From an uncultured Cohaesibacter sp. (GTDB lineage: Bacteria > Pseudomonadota > Alphaproteobacteria > Rhizobiales > Cohaesibacteraceae): a stretch of 64,000 nucleotides of DNA. Both the position numbers and the translations under genes were made by a program. The first letter of the stretch is position 1. Each line of letters begins with the position of its first letter. The stretch covers positions 3,321,001 through 3,385,000 of the forward strand of contig NZ_OY782507.1 of NCBI RefSeq assembly GCF_963677725.1, written 5' to 3'. Shown piece by piece: positions 8,954 through 18,309 of the stretch. A model generated the notes under the pieces. The model had not been told where the DNA came from, did not search any database, and saw only the letters and a program-made list of their open reading frames with translations.

Positions 8954-9143
8954 AGCGGGCGCAGCGCGACTGAAGCTGGTCCCTCGCTCTGAGCGCTGCT
9001 GGGAGGGGCTGGTCGTTGACATCGATGATGCCGTGTTGATCCTACAACCCATCAATCAACCCCTGCAAAATACCTTCAGCAAATATGAGTGTGAGCCAGC
9101 CATGAATGCTGAAGGTGGCTTGGGCTTAACGCAACATTCGCAG

Positions 9144-9170
9144 ACGACGCACCGATCTTGGGTGCGTCGT
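9144..9170. terminator. Hairpin between convergent genes
   Basis: A perfect 10-bp GC-rich stem, ACGACGCACC (9144-9153) with GGTGCGTCGT (9161-9170), and a 7-base loop. It lies between the stop codons of the hydrolase (8953, plus) and Na/Pi cotransporter (9206, minus) genes. No clear T-run follows on either side, so termination efficiency is uncertain, but the position suits a bidirectional terminator. Confidence 0.5.
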
Positions 9171-9205
9171 AGCAGGGGTGGTTCCTTCTGACGCGGTGCG
9201 GGTTC

Positions 9206-10900
9206 CTAGGAGCTTTCTCCGGTCACATGGCGCGTATTGTCCTGCAGATTTTCGATCAGTCGCGTCTCCAGCAATTGACCCTTCTGATAGAGGATCGGAT
9301 AGGCGATGCTTGCGATCTGGCTGTTGAAGTCCTGCAGGGCGCGCAAGGTCTCCAGATGGATGTCACTGCTTTCAAAAGACGATGCCTTGCCATTTGACAG
9401 GCGTTTGAGGTGGGATCGGCGGCTCAGGCGTTCATAGCGTGTCACATCACCCTTTTCGGCAACGAGCAGGCGAGCGCTTTCCAAATCGCTGGAAATCAAC
9501 ACGTTGGATGCCAAGGACATATTGGCCAAGGCTTTTTCATGCAGATATAGCAGCTCGGAGCGCCCTTCTTTGGAAAAGCGGAGGTTTGACTGGTTCTTTT
9601 CCTGTGCAAGCGGGAGCAGTCGCCGGGCCACAATGTCGCCGGCTGATTTGAGTGCAATTGCATAATCCATCAGATCGTGCAGTTGTTTGCGTTGCTTTTT
9701 CGCAAGGTCCTTTTGCGGAATGGCCGCAATGAAGGCTCGGACATCGGACAGACTGGTATTCACATTCCGATCAAGCTCGATAACCATCTTTATTCTGGTT
9801 GCATCTCCCGTGTCATAAATGTCCATAATCGGGCGAAACATACGATCGAGTTGATCTGACATGCGCAACAATTCGCGCTTGAGGTTGGCGACGGCGGAAT
9901 TGGGCGTGCCGATCTTGCCTTGGTCCAGAGCTGAGTGAACCGCTTCGAGTTTGTAACTGTCTTCTGCAGCTTTGTTTTGGGGCATCAAGAGCGTGACAAC
10001 GGGTTCAAGATAGCGGCAGAAGGGGAGCATGAGCAGAAGCATGCCATTGAAGATCAGATGATTGGTAATCAGGGCCTGACCCGGACTTTGTTTGGGCAGA
10101 ATGTCCGTGATTGGCAGATTGTTGACCAGCAGAACGGCAATCAAGGCCCAGCTTCCGCGCACGACAAGATTGGCCAGCATGATCTTGCGCCCGGAAACGC
10201 CCATGCCACGGCTCAACCACAAGGGGATGAACGCGCTGCCCAGATTAGCCCCAATGACAAGCGAGATCCCGGCATCCAGTGGCAAAGCTCCGATGCTGAC
10301 GAGCGTGACGCACATCAGGATCGTTGCGACACTGGAATGCATGACGAAAGCAAGTGCTGCGCCAACGATGAAGGCGGTGAGATAATCTTCTGACAAATAT
10401 TGGGCGATGGCCGGCAGAAAATGGCTGTCCCGAATGGGCGTCATGGCGTCTCGCAGCAATTGCAGAGACAGCAGAATGAAGGCGATGCCCATCAGGATGC
10501 GCCCAATCTGACGCGGGCGTAAGGATTCCACCTTGACGAACAGCCAGCCACCGGTTGCCAGCAGCAAGGGAATGAGCCAATCAAGTTTGAAGCTCAGCAA
10601 TTGAATCACCAGCGCGGAACCGAAATCGGCCCCCAGAACAATCGCCAGACCAGGGCCAAACCCAATCAGATTGCTGGCGGCAAAGCCGGCAACAAGAAGG
10701 GCAACTGCAGCCGAGCTTTGCAGGATAACCGCCAGTCCGAAGCCTGCTGCGCTCGAGTTGAACGGGTTTTGGTGCTTGGTCAGCAGGTGTTGGAAGGATG
10801 CTCCATACGTGCGTTCAATGCCGGTGCGGACCATCCGCACAGCAAAGAGCAGAAGCATTGTTGCTCCGATGAGATTGAGAAGAAACATCACCGTAGGCAT
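9206..10900 (-). CDS. Na+/phosphate cotransporter family protein with PhoU-like C-terminus
   Basis: A 564-residue protein. The N-terminal half (about 1-310) has two Na/Pi-cotransporter repeats, each with the family glutamine/serine motif: ILQSSAAVALL near residue 60 and VMHSSVATIL near residue 185. The C-terminal third (about 345-560) is helical and resembles PhoU. The family imports inorganic phosphate with sodium; in bacteria several members are instead efflux or osmotic transporters. The start MPTVMFLLN is chosen because AAAGGA lies 7 bases upstream. The open frame continues 22 codons further but without a ribosome binding site. Two palindromes lie about 140-195 bases upstream. Confidence 0.88.
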   Translation of the reverse strand: MPTVMFLLNLIGATMLLLFAVRMVRTGIERTYGASFQHLLTKHQNPFNSSAAGFGLAVILQSSAAVALLVAGFAASNLIGFGPGLAIVLGADFGSALVIQLLSFKLDWLIPLLLATGGWLFVKVESLRPRQIGRILMGIAFILLSLQLLRDAMTPIRDSHFLPAIAQYLSEDYLTAFIVGAALAFVMHSSVATILMCVTLVSIGALPLDAGISLVIGANLGSAFIPLWLSRGMGVSGRKIMLANLVVRGSWALIAVLLVNNLPITDILPKQSPGQALITNHLIFNGMLLLMLPFCRYLEPVVTLLMPQNKAAEDSYKLEAVHSALDQGKIGTPNSAVANLKRELLRMSDQLDRMFRPIMDIYDTGDATRIKMVIELDRNVNTSLSDVRAFIAAIPQKDLAKKQRKQLHDLMDYAIALKSAGDIVARRLLPLAQEKNQSNLRFSKEGRSELLYLHEKALANMSLASNVLISSDLESARLLVAEKGDVTRYERLSRRSHLKRLSNGKASSFESSDIHLETLRALQDFNSQIASIAYPILYQKGQLLETRLIENLQDNTRHVTGESS

Positions 10901-11040
10901 GACGTATCCTTTCTTGCCGGCTCGCCATGAAAAACTGGTCGGCAATTTGATGGTTGCAGTTCGCAAAATGGTTCGGCAGCGCGATGAGAACTGGAAATCG
11001 GACCATCGCGTGATTGGATGATCCTGATGTCGCGCCGAGC

Positions 11041-11094
11041 TGCAATCGATTGGTCAATATCGATTGCAATGTGATCTTTGGCTAATCACATTGC
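11041..11094. promoter_or_regulatory. Two adjacent perfect palindromes upstream of the Na/Pi cotransporter gene
   Basis: TGCAATCGAT (11041-11050) pairs with ATCGATTGCA (11059-11068). GCAATGTGAT (11066-11075) pairs with ATCACATTGC (11085-11094). The two palindromes share three bases. Each has 10-bp arms and an 8-9 base spacer, the form of dimeric repressor or activator sites. The gene between 10901 and 11342 is otherwise absent, so this 442-bp gap appears purely regulatory. The binding protein is unknown. Confidence 0.5.
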
Positions 11095-11342
11095 TTCACA
11101 AGTCACTCAAACGAGCGCTTGTTTTTATGTGAACAGGTCGAGCAAATATTTTCACTGAGTTTGCCTCAGTTTTTGATCTTGGTCCGATGTGTTACAGCTG
11201 GAAAATGGCTCCCAAATGGCAATGCAAGTGAAAAGCCATCGGCGACCCTTGGTGGGGGACTGTCATCTGATTTCGTGCGGTTTACGCAAGGTTGTTTTGC
11301 ACATTTCTGTTCTTTGCTACCTTACATCTACTCCTTGTCACC

Positions 11343-11624
11343 TTAACGGCTTTCTGACAGAGCGAGCACCGCTTTGAGGAAGGTGATTTCCTTTTTGTTC
11401 AAGCCGTTAGATATTCGAAATCTAACAGATTGACCATCACGTTCATCTTGAACGAGGCCCGCCAGCTTTAGTTTCTTGAGATGACGGGACATGTTGGATT
11501 GTGGAATATCCAGTTTTTCCATCAACTCGAAAAGGCGAAGCTCGCCGCCATCTACAAGAAGACGCATCACATCTCTGCGCACTTTCTTGCTTAGGGCTGA
11601 CATAACTTTATCAACGTTGGACAT
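11343..11624 (-). CDS. ArsR-family winged-helix regulator
   Basis: A 93-residue protein of usual ArsR length. The winged helix covers nearly all of it, with recognition helix around QSNMSRHLKKLKLAGLV and wing QDERDGQSVRFRIS. There is no Cys pair of the ArsR/SmtB metal site (no Cys at all), so it probably senses something other than a heavy metal, or redox by another route. It is divergent from the PgtC-like operon, and a palindrome just before its start codon is a good candidate for autoregulation. It might also act on the divergent sensing genes; that is inference from position only. Confidence 0.85.
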   Translation of the reverse strand: MSNVDKVMSALSKKVRRDVMRLLVDGGELRLFELMEKLDIPQSNMSRHLKKLKLAGLVQDERDGQSVRFRISNGLNKKEITFLKAVLALSESR

Positions 11625-11641
11625 ATTGCGGCTCGCCGTTC

Positions 11642-11659
11642 TATGTTGAATGAAACATA
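11642..11659. promoter_or_regulatory. Candidate ArsR operator
   Basis: TATGTTgaatgaAACATA is a palindrome with 6-bp arms and a 6-base spacer, 18 bases before the ArsR start codon. Related ATATGTT and CATATG half-sites follow at about 11687-11710. Placement suits autorepression. Confidence 0.45.
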
Positions 11660-11915
11660 TGCTTATTTTGGCAAATGCTCAAGTGGAAATATGTTCGCTT
11701 GTGCATATGTCGCAAATCGCATAGTGATTTTTTGTCAATATGCTAGTCTATCCATGAATGCACAGGCATTCAAACAAGGCGATTTTACCGGGGTGAAGTT
11801 CGGTGTCATTCTAACTTTCGCCTTAAGGAATATACTGACGTTTCTGTGGAAAAAGCGTACGGTTGACCGTGTATCACAACAATTCTCAGGTTTAGGCGCA
11901 CTTTTGAGGAGCGAA

Positions 11916-13304
11916 ATGAGATCTCGAAGCCTCATCAAGACTTGGTTCAACATGGTTTGCCTATCGGTTGCTGTGGTTTTGCTGGCATCGGCGCCGAGTC
12001 GCGCGCAGTCCAGCGTAAAGCGAACAGATGACAGATTGGTGATAGTTACGTCATTTCCACCAGCTCTTTTCAATAGATTTCGAACCGAGTTCGAAAAACT
12101 GCATCCTTCATTGAAAATATTCATTCGCAGCAAAAAGACGTCAGCGGCAATTTCCTTCATCAAGGAGCGGCCCAAAGAGCCCGTTGACTTGTTCTGGGCA
12201 TCGTCGCCGGATGCATTTGAAATCTTGAAAAAATCCGGTCAATTGATAAAGGCATTCGATGTTGCGGGCGATTTGGTCCCGCGCATCGGCTCCTACCCGC
12301 TGGACGATCCTGACGGATATTACAGGGGCTGGGCGATTTCTGGATATGGTATCGTTTGGAACAGCGATTATCTTTCTGATCGGGGCCTGCCTGTTCCCAC
12401 TAAGTGGGAAGACTTGGCCAATCCTGCTTATAAACGCCATATCGGCATGTCTGCGCCTTCACGCTCCGGTACCACCCATTTGATTGTCGAGAGCATATTG
12501 CAAAGTCAGGGATGGGAGAAAGGCTGGCGCACCTTATCGGAAATCGGCGGCAATCTGGCGACAATCACCGCGCGCAGTTTCGGTGTGATTGATGGCGTGC
12601 GCGCGGGCCGATTTGGCATTGGTATCTCGATCGATTTTTTGGGACAGTCGGCAAAAGTTGACGGTGCGCCAGTGGAATTTCTCTACCCGAAAGGGACGGT
12701 TTTCTTGCCTGCCAATATCGGGCTGGTGGCTCGCTCGACCAATCGTGAGGCCGCGATGGCCTTTGTCGATTTTGTCTTGTCCACCAAAGGACAAACCCTG
12801 TTGTTTGAGCCAACGATCAATCGTTTGCCTGTCTCTCGGTCCGTTTATAAGCTGGCTCCCAAAGGTTACCCCAACCCATTCAGTGATGAGCTGGCTCGCA
12901 AGAGAATCCAGTTTGATACGAACCTGTCTCAGCAACGCTATCAAATGGTAAATTCCCTGTTTGACGTCATGCTTACCTATCGGCAGGCAGCGGTGCGACG
13001 CACTTGGGATGCGATTCACACGGCGGAACATTTGCTTGAAAAACGGGAGCTGCCGGATTTGAAGGCGCAAATCGACAAGGCGCGCAGTTTGATGAGTGCG
13101 GTTCCCGTCAGTGGTGCACAGGCGAGAGACGCCGATTTTGTCTCGCATTTCGCCAGACACAAGCCGGGCATGTCCTTGCCAGATATCCAGCTTCGCCTTG
13201 AAGCCGAATGGGCCAGATTTGCGCGTGCGCATCAGGACCAGGCCTTGTTCATTGCTAAAGATGTTTTGGCCAAACTCGAAGCTGCGGGTATGGAACGGCC
13301 ATGA
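11916..13304 (+). CDS. Periplasmic binding protein of a PgtC-like sensing system
   Basis: A 462-residue protein with a signal peptide (cleavage near ...SAPSRAQ, about residue 30) followed by an iron/putrescine-type binding-protein fold (residues about 38-330: LVIVTSFPPALFNRF at the first strand, KWEDLANPAYKRHIG and PANIGLVARSTNREAA later). A helical C-terminal extension covers about 340-460. No ABC permease or ATPase is adjacent; instead the gene overlaps the histidine kinase gene by 4 bp. This matches Salmonella PgtC, the periplasmic partner of sensor PgtB and activator PgtA. It probably binds an external acid or sugar phosphate and signals to the kinase. Start chosen for GAGGAG 6 bases upstream. 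Confidence 0.8.
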   Translation: MRSRSLIKTWFNMVCLSVAVVLLASAPSRAQSSVKRTDDRLVIVTSFPPALFNRFRTEFEKLHPSLKIFIRSKKTSAAISFIKERPKEPVDLFWASSPDAFEILKKSGQLIKAFDVAGDLVPRIGSYPLDDPDGYYRGWAISGYGIVWNSDYLSDRGLPVPTKWEDLANPAYKRHIGMSAPSRSGTTHLIVESILQSQGWEKGWRTLSEIGGNLATITARSFGVIDGVRAGRFGIGISIDFLGQSAKVDGAPVEFLYPKGTVFLPANIGLVARSTNREAAMAFVDFVLSTKGQTLLFEPTINRLPVSRSVYKLAPKGYPNPFSDELARKRIQFDTNLSQQRYQMVNSLFDVMLTYRQAAVRRTWDAIHTAEHLLEKRELPDLKAQIDKARSLMSAVPVSGAQARDADFVSHFARHKPGMSLPDIQLRLEAEWARFARAHQDQALFIAKDVLAKLEAAGMERP

Positions 13305-15205
13305 AAGAGAAACTGCGCGTTGGTATCCGTGGGCGATTGTTGTCGGCCTTTGCAATCGTGACCTTCGCCATGATTGCCTCCTCGGCCATGGCTTGGGTCT
13401 TGTTCACCCGGCTTGGCGATACCGTGGATGAGGTTGTTGGACGCAATGTGTCGGCGGTGACATTCGCAGCGCAGCTGGCGGAGTATGGGGGCGGGATTAT
13501 CGGTTCGGCACCCGCACTGGCTGCCGCGCAGGACAATGTTGATCGCGAGCGTGTCTGGACCGACCTGTCCGAGCGTCTCGATACCATGACCAAGCTTTTG
13601 GAAAGCAGCTCCGAGGATTCTGATATCGGCGCTGTGGTTGAGGATTTTCGCAAGGATGTGAATGCGTTGCAAGGCAACCTGCAAAATCTCAATGCTGTGG
13701 TGTCGAGGCGGTTGTTTCGCAGTGATCAGAAACGGGAGATGGGCGAGCGGCTGCGCTGGGCCTCGGCGGACTTCCTGAATGAAGTCGATCCGATGATCGA
13801 TGATACCCGTTTCAACATCAGTCTGGCACTTAGTCGCGATGGCGAGAACAAGGCCTATCTCAAGGAGGAACTGGTTCGCGAAAGAGCTCTGTTCATGATT
13901 CATGCCGACGGCAGTCTGATGGCGGAATTGATCGGTCGGGCTGCCAACATACCCGATGCGGACACCTTGCGCGGGACCGAGCTGTATTTCCATGAGATCA
14001 GCGGTAAGATCGACAAGAACTATCAGACGATCAAAGCGGTGCCCGGCGCTTTGTCGCTGCTTCAGTCCATTCAGGATATTCAGGCTTTCGCCAACGGGCG
14101 GTCGAGTTTGTTCAAGTTGCGCGCCAGCGAGCTGGATGACGTCAATACCGAACAAGCCCTGCTGGCCAAGAACCAGACCTTGCTGAGCCATCTGGACCAT
14201 TTGATTTCAAAGCAGGTTGCCGCTGAAACCTCCGATGCAATGAAAGCCGTGGAACGCTCCCGTCTATCGATCAACAAGGGGCGGGCATGGCTGGCTGTGG
14301 CTGTCTTTATCGGTGTGATCGTTGCTATCCCCGTGGTGTGGCTTTATGTCGACCAAGGATTGGTCGGGCGTCTTAGAACGCTGGATACCAGCATGCGCAT
14401 CATTGCCAACGGAGATCTCAAGGCAGAGGTCCCTGTGAGGGGCAATGACGAAATCGGTGACATGGCGACGTCCTTGCGCACCTTTCGCGATACCTTGAGC
14501 GAAACTCAGGCGGAACTCGTTCAAGCGGCGAAACTGGCCGCACTTGGTCAATTGATGGCGGGCATATCCCACGAAATCAACCAGCCCTTGTCCGCGATCC
14601 GCCATTATTCCCGCAATACCGGCCTATTGATCGATAAAGGGCGCGATGTTGAGGCAAAGGACAATCTGCAAAAGATTTCCAAACTGGTCGCCAGAGCCAA
14701 TCGGATCACGGAAAGCTTGCGTGCGATGTCCCGCAATGCCAAGCATGATTTGCGTCCCACGGATATGGTTGTGGTGGTCGATGAAGTGCTGGCGCTTTTG
14801 GCGCGGCGTCTGGGAGACAACGACATTGAAACCAAGGTGGAGATTGACGAGGCGTGCCGCCATGTCATCGCGGGTCAGGTGCGTTTGGAGCAGGTCATTC
14901 TGAACCTGGCCACCAATGCGATTGACGCCATGATGGACGCGCCGGTCCGTCGCCTCACCATTGCGGCCCGTGATGGCGGGGAGTGGGTTGATCTGTTCAT
15001 CGAGGATACGGGGGCTGGCATTCCCGAAGCCATGATCGAGCGCATTTTCGACCCCTTTTTCACCACCAAGGATGTGGGGCAGGGGCTTGGATTGGGTTTG
15101 TCGATTTCGTACAATCTTGTCAAGGGATTCGGGGGCAGCATGAGAGCGGAAAGCTCGGTCGGCGAAGGCTCCGTGATCAACATAAAATTGAGGCCTGCGA
15201 CGTGA
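13301..15205 (+). CDS. PgtB/DctB-like sensor histidine kinase
   Basis: A 634-residue membrane kinase. The first transmembrane helix lies at about 15-35, a large helical periplasmic domain at about 36-335, and a second transmembrane helix at about 337-358. A HAMP linker (about 360-410) follows, then the HisKA dimerisation domain with the phospho-acceptor His424 in GISHEINQPLSAIRHY. The ATP-binding domain has N-box NLATNAIDA, G1 DTGAGIPE and G2 GLGLGLSI. It is complete by motif. It should phosphorylate the sigma-54 activator encoded 16 bases downstream, in response to the binding protein encoded upstream (ATGA overlap). Confidence 0.9.
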   Translation: MKEKLRVGIRGRLLSAFAIVTFAMIASSAMAWVLFTRLGDTVDEVVGRNVSAVTFAAQLAEYGGGIIGSAPALAAAQDNVDRERVWTDLSERLDTMTKLLESSSEDSDIGAVVEDFRKDVNALQGNLQNLNAVVSRRLFRSDQKREMGERLRWASADFLNEVDPMIDDTRFNISLALSRDGENKAYLKEELVRERALFMIHADGSLMAELIGRAANIPDADTLRGTELYFHEISGKIDKNYQTIKAVPGALSLLQSIQDIQAFANGRSSLFKLRASELDDVNTEQALLAKNQTLLSHLDHLISKQVAAETSDAMKAVERSRLSINKGRAWLAVAVFIGVIVAIPVVWLYVDQGLVGRLRTLDTSMRIIANGDLKAEVPVRGNDEIGDMATSLRTFRDTLSETQAELVQAAKLAALGQLMAGISHEINQPLSAIRHYSRNTGLLIDKGRDVEAKDNLQKISKLVARANRITESLRAMSRNAKHDLRPTDMVVVVDEVLALLARRLGDNDIETKVEIDEACRHVIAGQVRLEQVILNLATNAIDAMMDAPVRRLTIAARDGGEWVDLFIEDTGAGIPEAMIERIFDPFFTTKDVGQGLGLGLSISYNLVKGFGGSMRAESSVGEGSVINIKLRPAT

Positions 15206-15221
15206 CCGCAAGAAGCAAATC

Positions 15222-16571
15222 ATGAATATCAATCGTGTCATGTTGGTCGACGATGAAGAAGACGTCCGTCTTTCCGTTGCGCAAACGCTGGAGCTGGCTG
15301 GCTTTGAAGTCGAAACCTATTCTCATGCGGATGAGGCTTTGCGCACACTTGCGCCGAATTGGCCCGGTATTGTCATTACTGACCTGAAGATGCCGCGCAT
15401 CGATGGCCATGCGTTTCTGAAGCGCATCATGGCGATTGACAGCGACTTGCCGGTCATCATTCTGACAGCTCATGGGGACATTCCGATTGCCGTACAGGCC
15501 ATTCGGGACGGCGCCTATGATTTCATGGAAAAATCGGCCGAGCCGGACTATTTGATTTCCATTATCTATCGGGCGCTGGAGAAGCGCTGTCTGGTTCTGG
15601 AAAATCGCGGTTTGCGCCGGGAACTCGGAACAGCCCGCGAGTTGGAAGGACGACTGATCGGCAAATCTCCTGCGATGGAAAAACTCCGCAAGCTTGTCCT
15701 GAATCTGGCCGATACGGATGTTGATGTCCTGTTGCTCGGGGAGACCGGCACGGGCAAGGAGGTCACTGCGCGCTGTTTGCACGATTTCGGCCGGCGCGGC
15801 GAGCATCCATTCATCGCGCTCAATTGTGGGGCTTTGGCTGAAAGTGTTATCGAAAGCGAGCTGTTCGGTCACGAAGAAGGCGCCTTTACCGGTGCCAATA
15901 AGCGCCGCATCGGAAAGATCGAATATGCCGAGGGTGGAACGCTTTTTCTCGATGAAATCGAGAGCATGCCAGCCAATATGCAGGTTCGTCTGTTGCGGAT
16001 CTTGCAGGAAAGAGCCTTGGAGCGCGTTGGGGGCAATGAAAGCGTGAATGTCAACATTCGGGTGATCGCGGCCTCCAAGGTTGATTTGCGTGACGCTGTT
16101 GCCGCCGGATCGTTTCGGGAAGACTTGCAGTATCGGTTGCAAGTGGCGCAGGTGAAGTTGGCCCCCTTGCGCGGACGGATAGAGGATGTGCCGCTGCTTT
16201 TTCGCAATTTTGTGGACGCAGCTGCGCTCCGGTATCGCCGGCCCATGCCTGATATCGACACAGCAACGCTGCAAGCCTTGATGCAACGCCCATGGCCCGG
16301 AAATGTTCGCGAGCTGCGCAATGTGGCGGAACGGTTCGTGCTCGGTTTGAATGAGCCGGAGGATCTTGTCGGCGAGGGAATTGGGAGCGATGCAGGCGCG
16401 TCAAACTCCCTTGGGGAACAGATGGCGTCTTTCGAACGGGCCGCGATCGCAAAGGCGCTCAAGAGCCATAACGGACAAATTGGGGTCACTGCCGAAGCGC
16501 TCGGTCTACCGCGCAAGACCCTCTATCTGCGCATGCAGAAATATGACCTGAACCGCGAAGATTTCATGTGA
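15222..16571 (+). CDS. NtrC/DctD/PgtA-family sigma-54-dependent response regulator
   Basis: A 449-residue protein with three domains. The receiver (about 5-120) has acidic pair DDEEDV and phospho-acceptor Asp in ITDLKMPRIDG. The AAA+ domain (about 145-375) has Walker A GETGTGKE, the sigma-54 contact loop GAFTGA, and Walker B GGTLFLDEIESM. A Fis-type helix-turn-helix closes the protein (GVTAEALGLPRKTLYLRMQKY). It should activate a -24/-12 promoter by ATP hydrolysis when phosphorylated. Such a promoter lies 122 bases downstream, ahead of tctC. Confidence 0.92.
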   Translation: MNINRVMLVDDEEDVRLSVAQTLELAGFEVETYSHADEALRTLAPNWPGIVITDLKMPRIDGHAFLKRIMAIDSDLPVIILTAHGDIPIAVQAIRDGAYDFMEKSAEPDYLISIIYRALEKRCLVLENRGLRRELGTARELEGRLIGKSPAMEKLRKLVLNLADTDVDVLLLGETGTGKEVTARCLHDFGRRGEHPFIALNCGALAESVIESELFGHEEGAFTGANKRRIGKIEYAEGGTLFLDEIESMPANMQVRLLRILQERALERVGGNESVNVNIRVIAASKVDLRDAVAAGSFREDLQYRLQVAQVKLAPLRGRIEDVPLLFRNFVDAAALRYRRPMPDIDTATLQALMQRPWPGNVRELRNVAERFVLGLNEPEDLVGEGIGSDAGASNSLGEQMASFERAAIAKALKSHNGQIGVTAEALGLPRKTLYLRMQKYDLNREDFM

Positions 16572-16692
16572 CAATTTTGACCGAAAGCCTTTTGGCGTCT
16601 GGGTCATTTTTGACATAAAATCCAAAGCCAAAAGAATCTCTTCCAAAAATTTTAATTATAGAATTCAATTGGTTGTCGTTTTTCTGAACGGT

Positions 16693-16708
16693 TGGCATGC
16701 CGCTTGCT
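16693..16708 (+). promoter_or_regulatory. Sigma-54 (-24/-12) promoter of tctCBA
   Basis: TGGCATGCCGCTTGCT matches the consensus TGGCAY-N6-TTGCW with GG and GC exactly 12 bases apart. The expected start of transcription is near 16719, giving a 185-base leader to tctC. The region just upstream (about 16570-16640) has TTTTGACC...GGTCATTTTTGA and CTTTTGGC...GCCAAAAG inverted elements that could be the activator sites. Confidence 0.85.
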
Positions 16709-16903
16709 GTCTTTATGGAAGCCACGTTGGGTGCTGTTGTGCTCAACGCGTGAGGGAGGACTATCTGCGCCAAGGGATCGACAGTCAGATCATCGCACCT
16801 GTTGGGAGGTATGCGGGGTTTGATGTCGAAATACCTGTATTGGACGCAAGACGTCTCACAGTGGCAACAAGGCAAATTTTTGCAGACCTATAGGGAGTAT
16901 CAC

Positions 16904-17851
16904 ATGTTAGCAAAAACACTTTTGGCAAGCGCTGTTATTGCGTTTGGGTTGCCATCCATCGCCAACGCGGCTGATTATCCGAGCAAGCCCATTTCGATTG
17001 TCGTGCCTTCCAAGGCTGGCGGTTCGACTGACAGCACTGCACGGATGTTCGCTGAACTGGCGGAGAAAAATAATCCCGGATTTGAATTCGTCATCAAGAA
17101 TGTTCCCGGTTCCGGTGGCCAAAAAGGGTTTGAGCAGATTGCCCGCGCCAAAGCGGATGGTTACACCATCGGTCTGAACTTCACGCCTCAGTTGGTTGCG
17201 CACATTGTTTCCAAACGTGCGAAATACACCCTTGATAGCTTCAAAGTGATGGGTAATGTTGCTCAGGATCCGGCCATTGTCGTGGTTCCCAAGGCAAGCG
17301 AAATCAAGTCCATGGACGATCTGGCTGCCATGGCCAAGGACAAGGCGCTGACGGTTGCAGTCAATGGCATCGGCTCTGACGATTTCCTTGCTGCCAAAGC
17401 TTTTGAAGAAGCTGCTGGCGTTTCCTTCAACCTGCTGCCAACCAAAGGCTCCACTGAGCAGAAGGCAGGCGTGTTGGGTGGTCATGTGGACGCAGCCTTC
17501 ATGAACCTGTCGCAGATGATCAAACAGCATATGGCAGGCGATGCGCATATCATTGCTTTGCTGACCGACGAGCGTGATCCGCATCTCAAGGACATTCCGA
17601 CGGCTGCTGAGCAGGGATATGACGTGAAAATGCGTGCAACCCGTGGCTTCGTCGCCCCAGCCGGTATTGATCCTGAAATTCAGGGCAAGCTTGACTCCAT
17701 CTTCACAGAAGTCACCAACAGCGACGCGTTCAAAGAAAAAGCTGCCAAAGGCAATATCTTCCTGCTTCTGCAGAATGGCGATGACTATCTCGCATATTTG
17801 AAAGATCTTCAGGCCAAAACGCAAAGCGTCTATGACAAAGCGCCTTGGTAA
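16904..17851 (+). CDS. tctC: Tripartite tricarboxylate transporter binding protein TctC
   Basis: A 315-residue periplasmic protein with a signal peptide ending SIANA/ADYPSKPI. The mature start YPSKPISIVVPSKAGGSTD is the standard TctC/Bug opening, where the PxxxGG-type loop binds the carboxylate. It is of normal family length. The start is chosen for AGGGAG six bases upstream; the frame extends 34 codons further without such a site. It delivers a carboxylic acid to the TctB/TctA membrane complex. Its stop overlaps the tctB start (TAATG), so the three genes form one operon behind the sigma-54 promoter. The ligand is unknown; citrate, tartrate, aromatic acids and amides are all known for this family. 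Confidence 0.9.
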   Translation: MLAKTLLASAVIAFGLPSIANAADYPSKPISIVVPSKAGGSTDSTARMFAELAEKNNPGFEFVIKNVPGSGGQKGFEQIARAKADGYTIGLNFTPQLVAHIVSKRAKYTLDSFKVMGNVAQDPAIVVVPKASEIKSMDDLAAMAKDKALTVAVNGIGSDDFLAAKAFEEAAGVSFNLLPTKGSTEQKAGVLGGHVDAAFMNLSQMIKQHMAGDAHIIALLTDERDPHLKDIPTAAEQGYDVKMRATRGFVAPAGIDPEIQGKLDSIFTEVTNSDAFKEKAAKGNIFLLLQNGDDYLAYLKDLQAKTQSVYDKAPW

Positions 17852-18294
17852 TGACTACGAAACTCGTAGATCGATCAGTTCTTGTACTGATGATCGTGGG
17901 TGCTGTGCTGTTGTTTAACAGCACAGCTTCCTACACCGGTATCGCCGTGTCGACCTCGGCCAAGTATGTCAAGTTTCTGGCTGTTTCAATTGGCTTGCTT
18001 TGCACCGTCCAGCTCGGCTTCAGTCTTCATCGTGACAAGGGGCAAGAGCCACTCGTTCTGACGGAACATTATCCTCGGTTTCTCAGCCTGATTGCGGGAT
18101 TGATCCTGTTTGCGCTCTTCTTCGAGCGTTTGGGCTTTTTCGTCTCTGCTGGCATTTTCATTCCGATCATTTCAGTTGTCCTTGGATATCGGCGCTACGT
18201 GACGATTGGCCTGACAACGTTGGGTGTCCTGTTGTTCGTGTATCTGGTGTTTATCCAGCTTCTGGCCGTGAACTTGCCAATCGGTGGAAGCTAA
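17851..18294 (+). CDS. tctB: TctB small membrane subunit of the tripartite tricarboxylate transporter
   Basis: A 147-residue protein with four hydrophobic segments, at about residues 8-28, 35-55, 76-98 and 105-145. It is the poorly conserved small subunit that partners TctA. It is recognised mainly from size, topology and position between tctC and tctA; the segment LIAGLILFALFFERLGFFVS is typical. The ATG overlaps the tctC stop codon. Confidence 0.85.
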   Translation: MTTKLVDRSVLVLMIVGAVLLFNSTASYTGIAVSTSAKYVKFLAVSIGLLCTVQLGFSLHRDKGQEPLVLTEHYPRFLSLIAGLILFALFFERLGFFVSAGIFIPIISVVLGYRRYVTIGLTTLGVLLFVYLVFIQLLAVNLPIGGS

Positions 18295-18309
18295 GGATCG
18301 GGAAATGCA

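Noticed and set aside
11643-11915. N-terminal extension of the PgtC-like protein
   Set aside because: The extension lacks a ribosome binding site and covers the ArsR promoter region; the signal peptide begins at 11916 behind GAGGAG.
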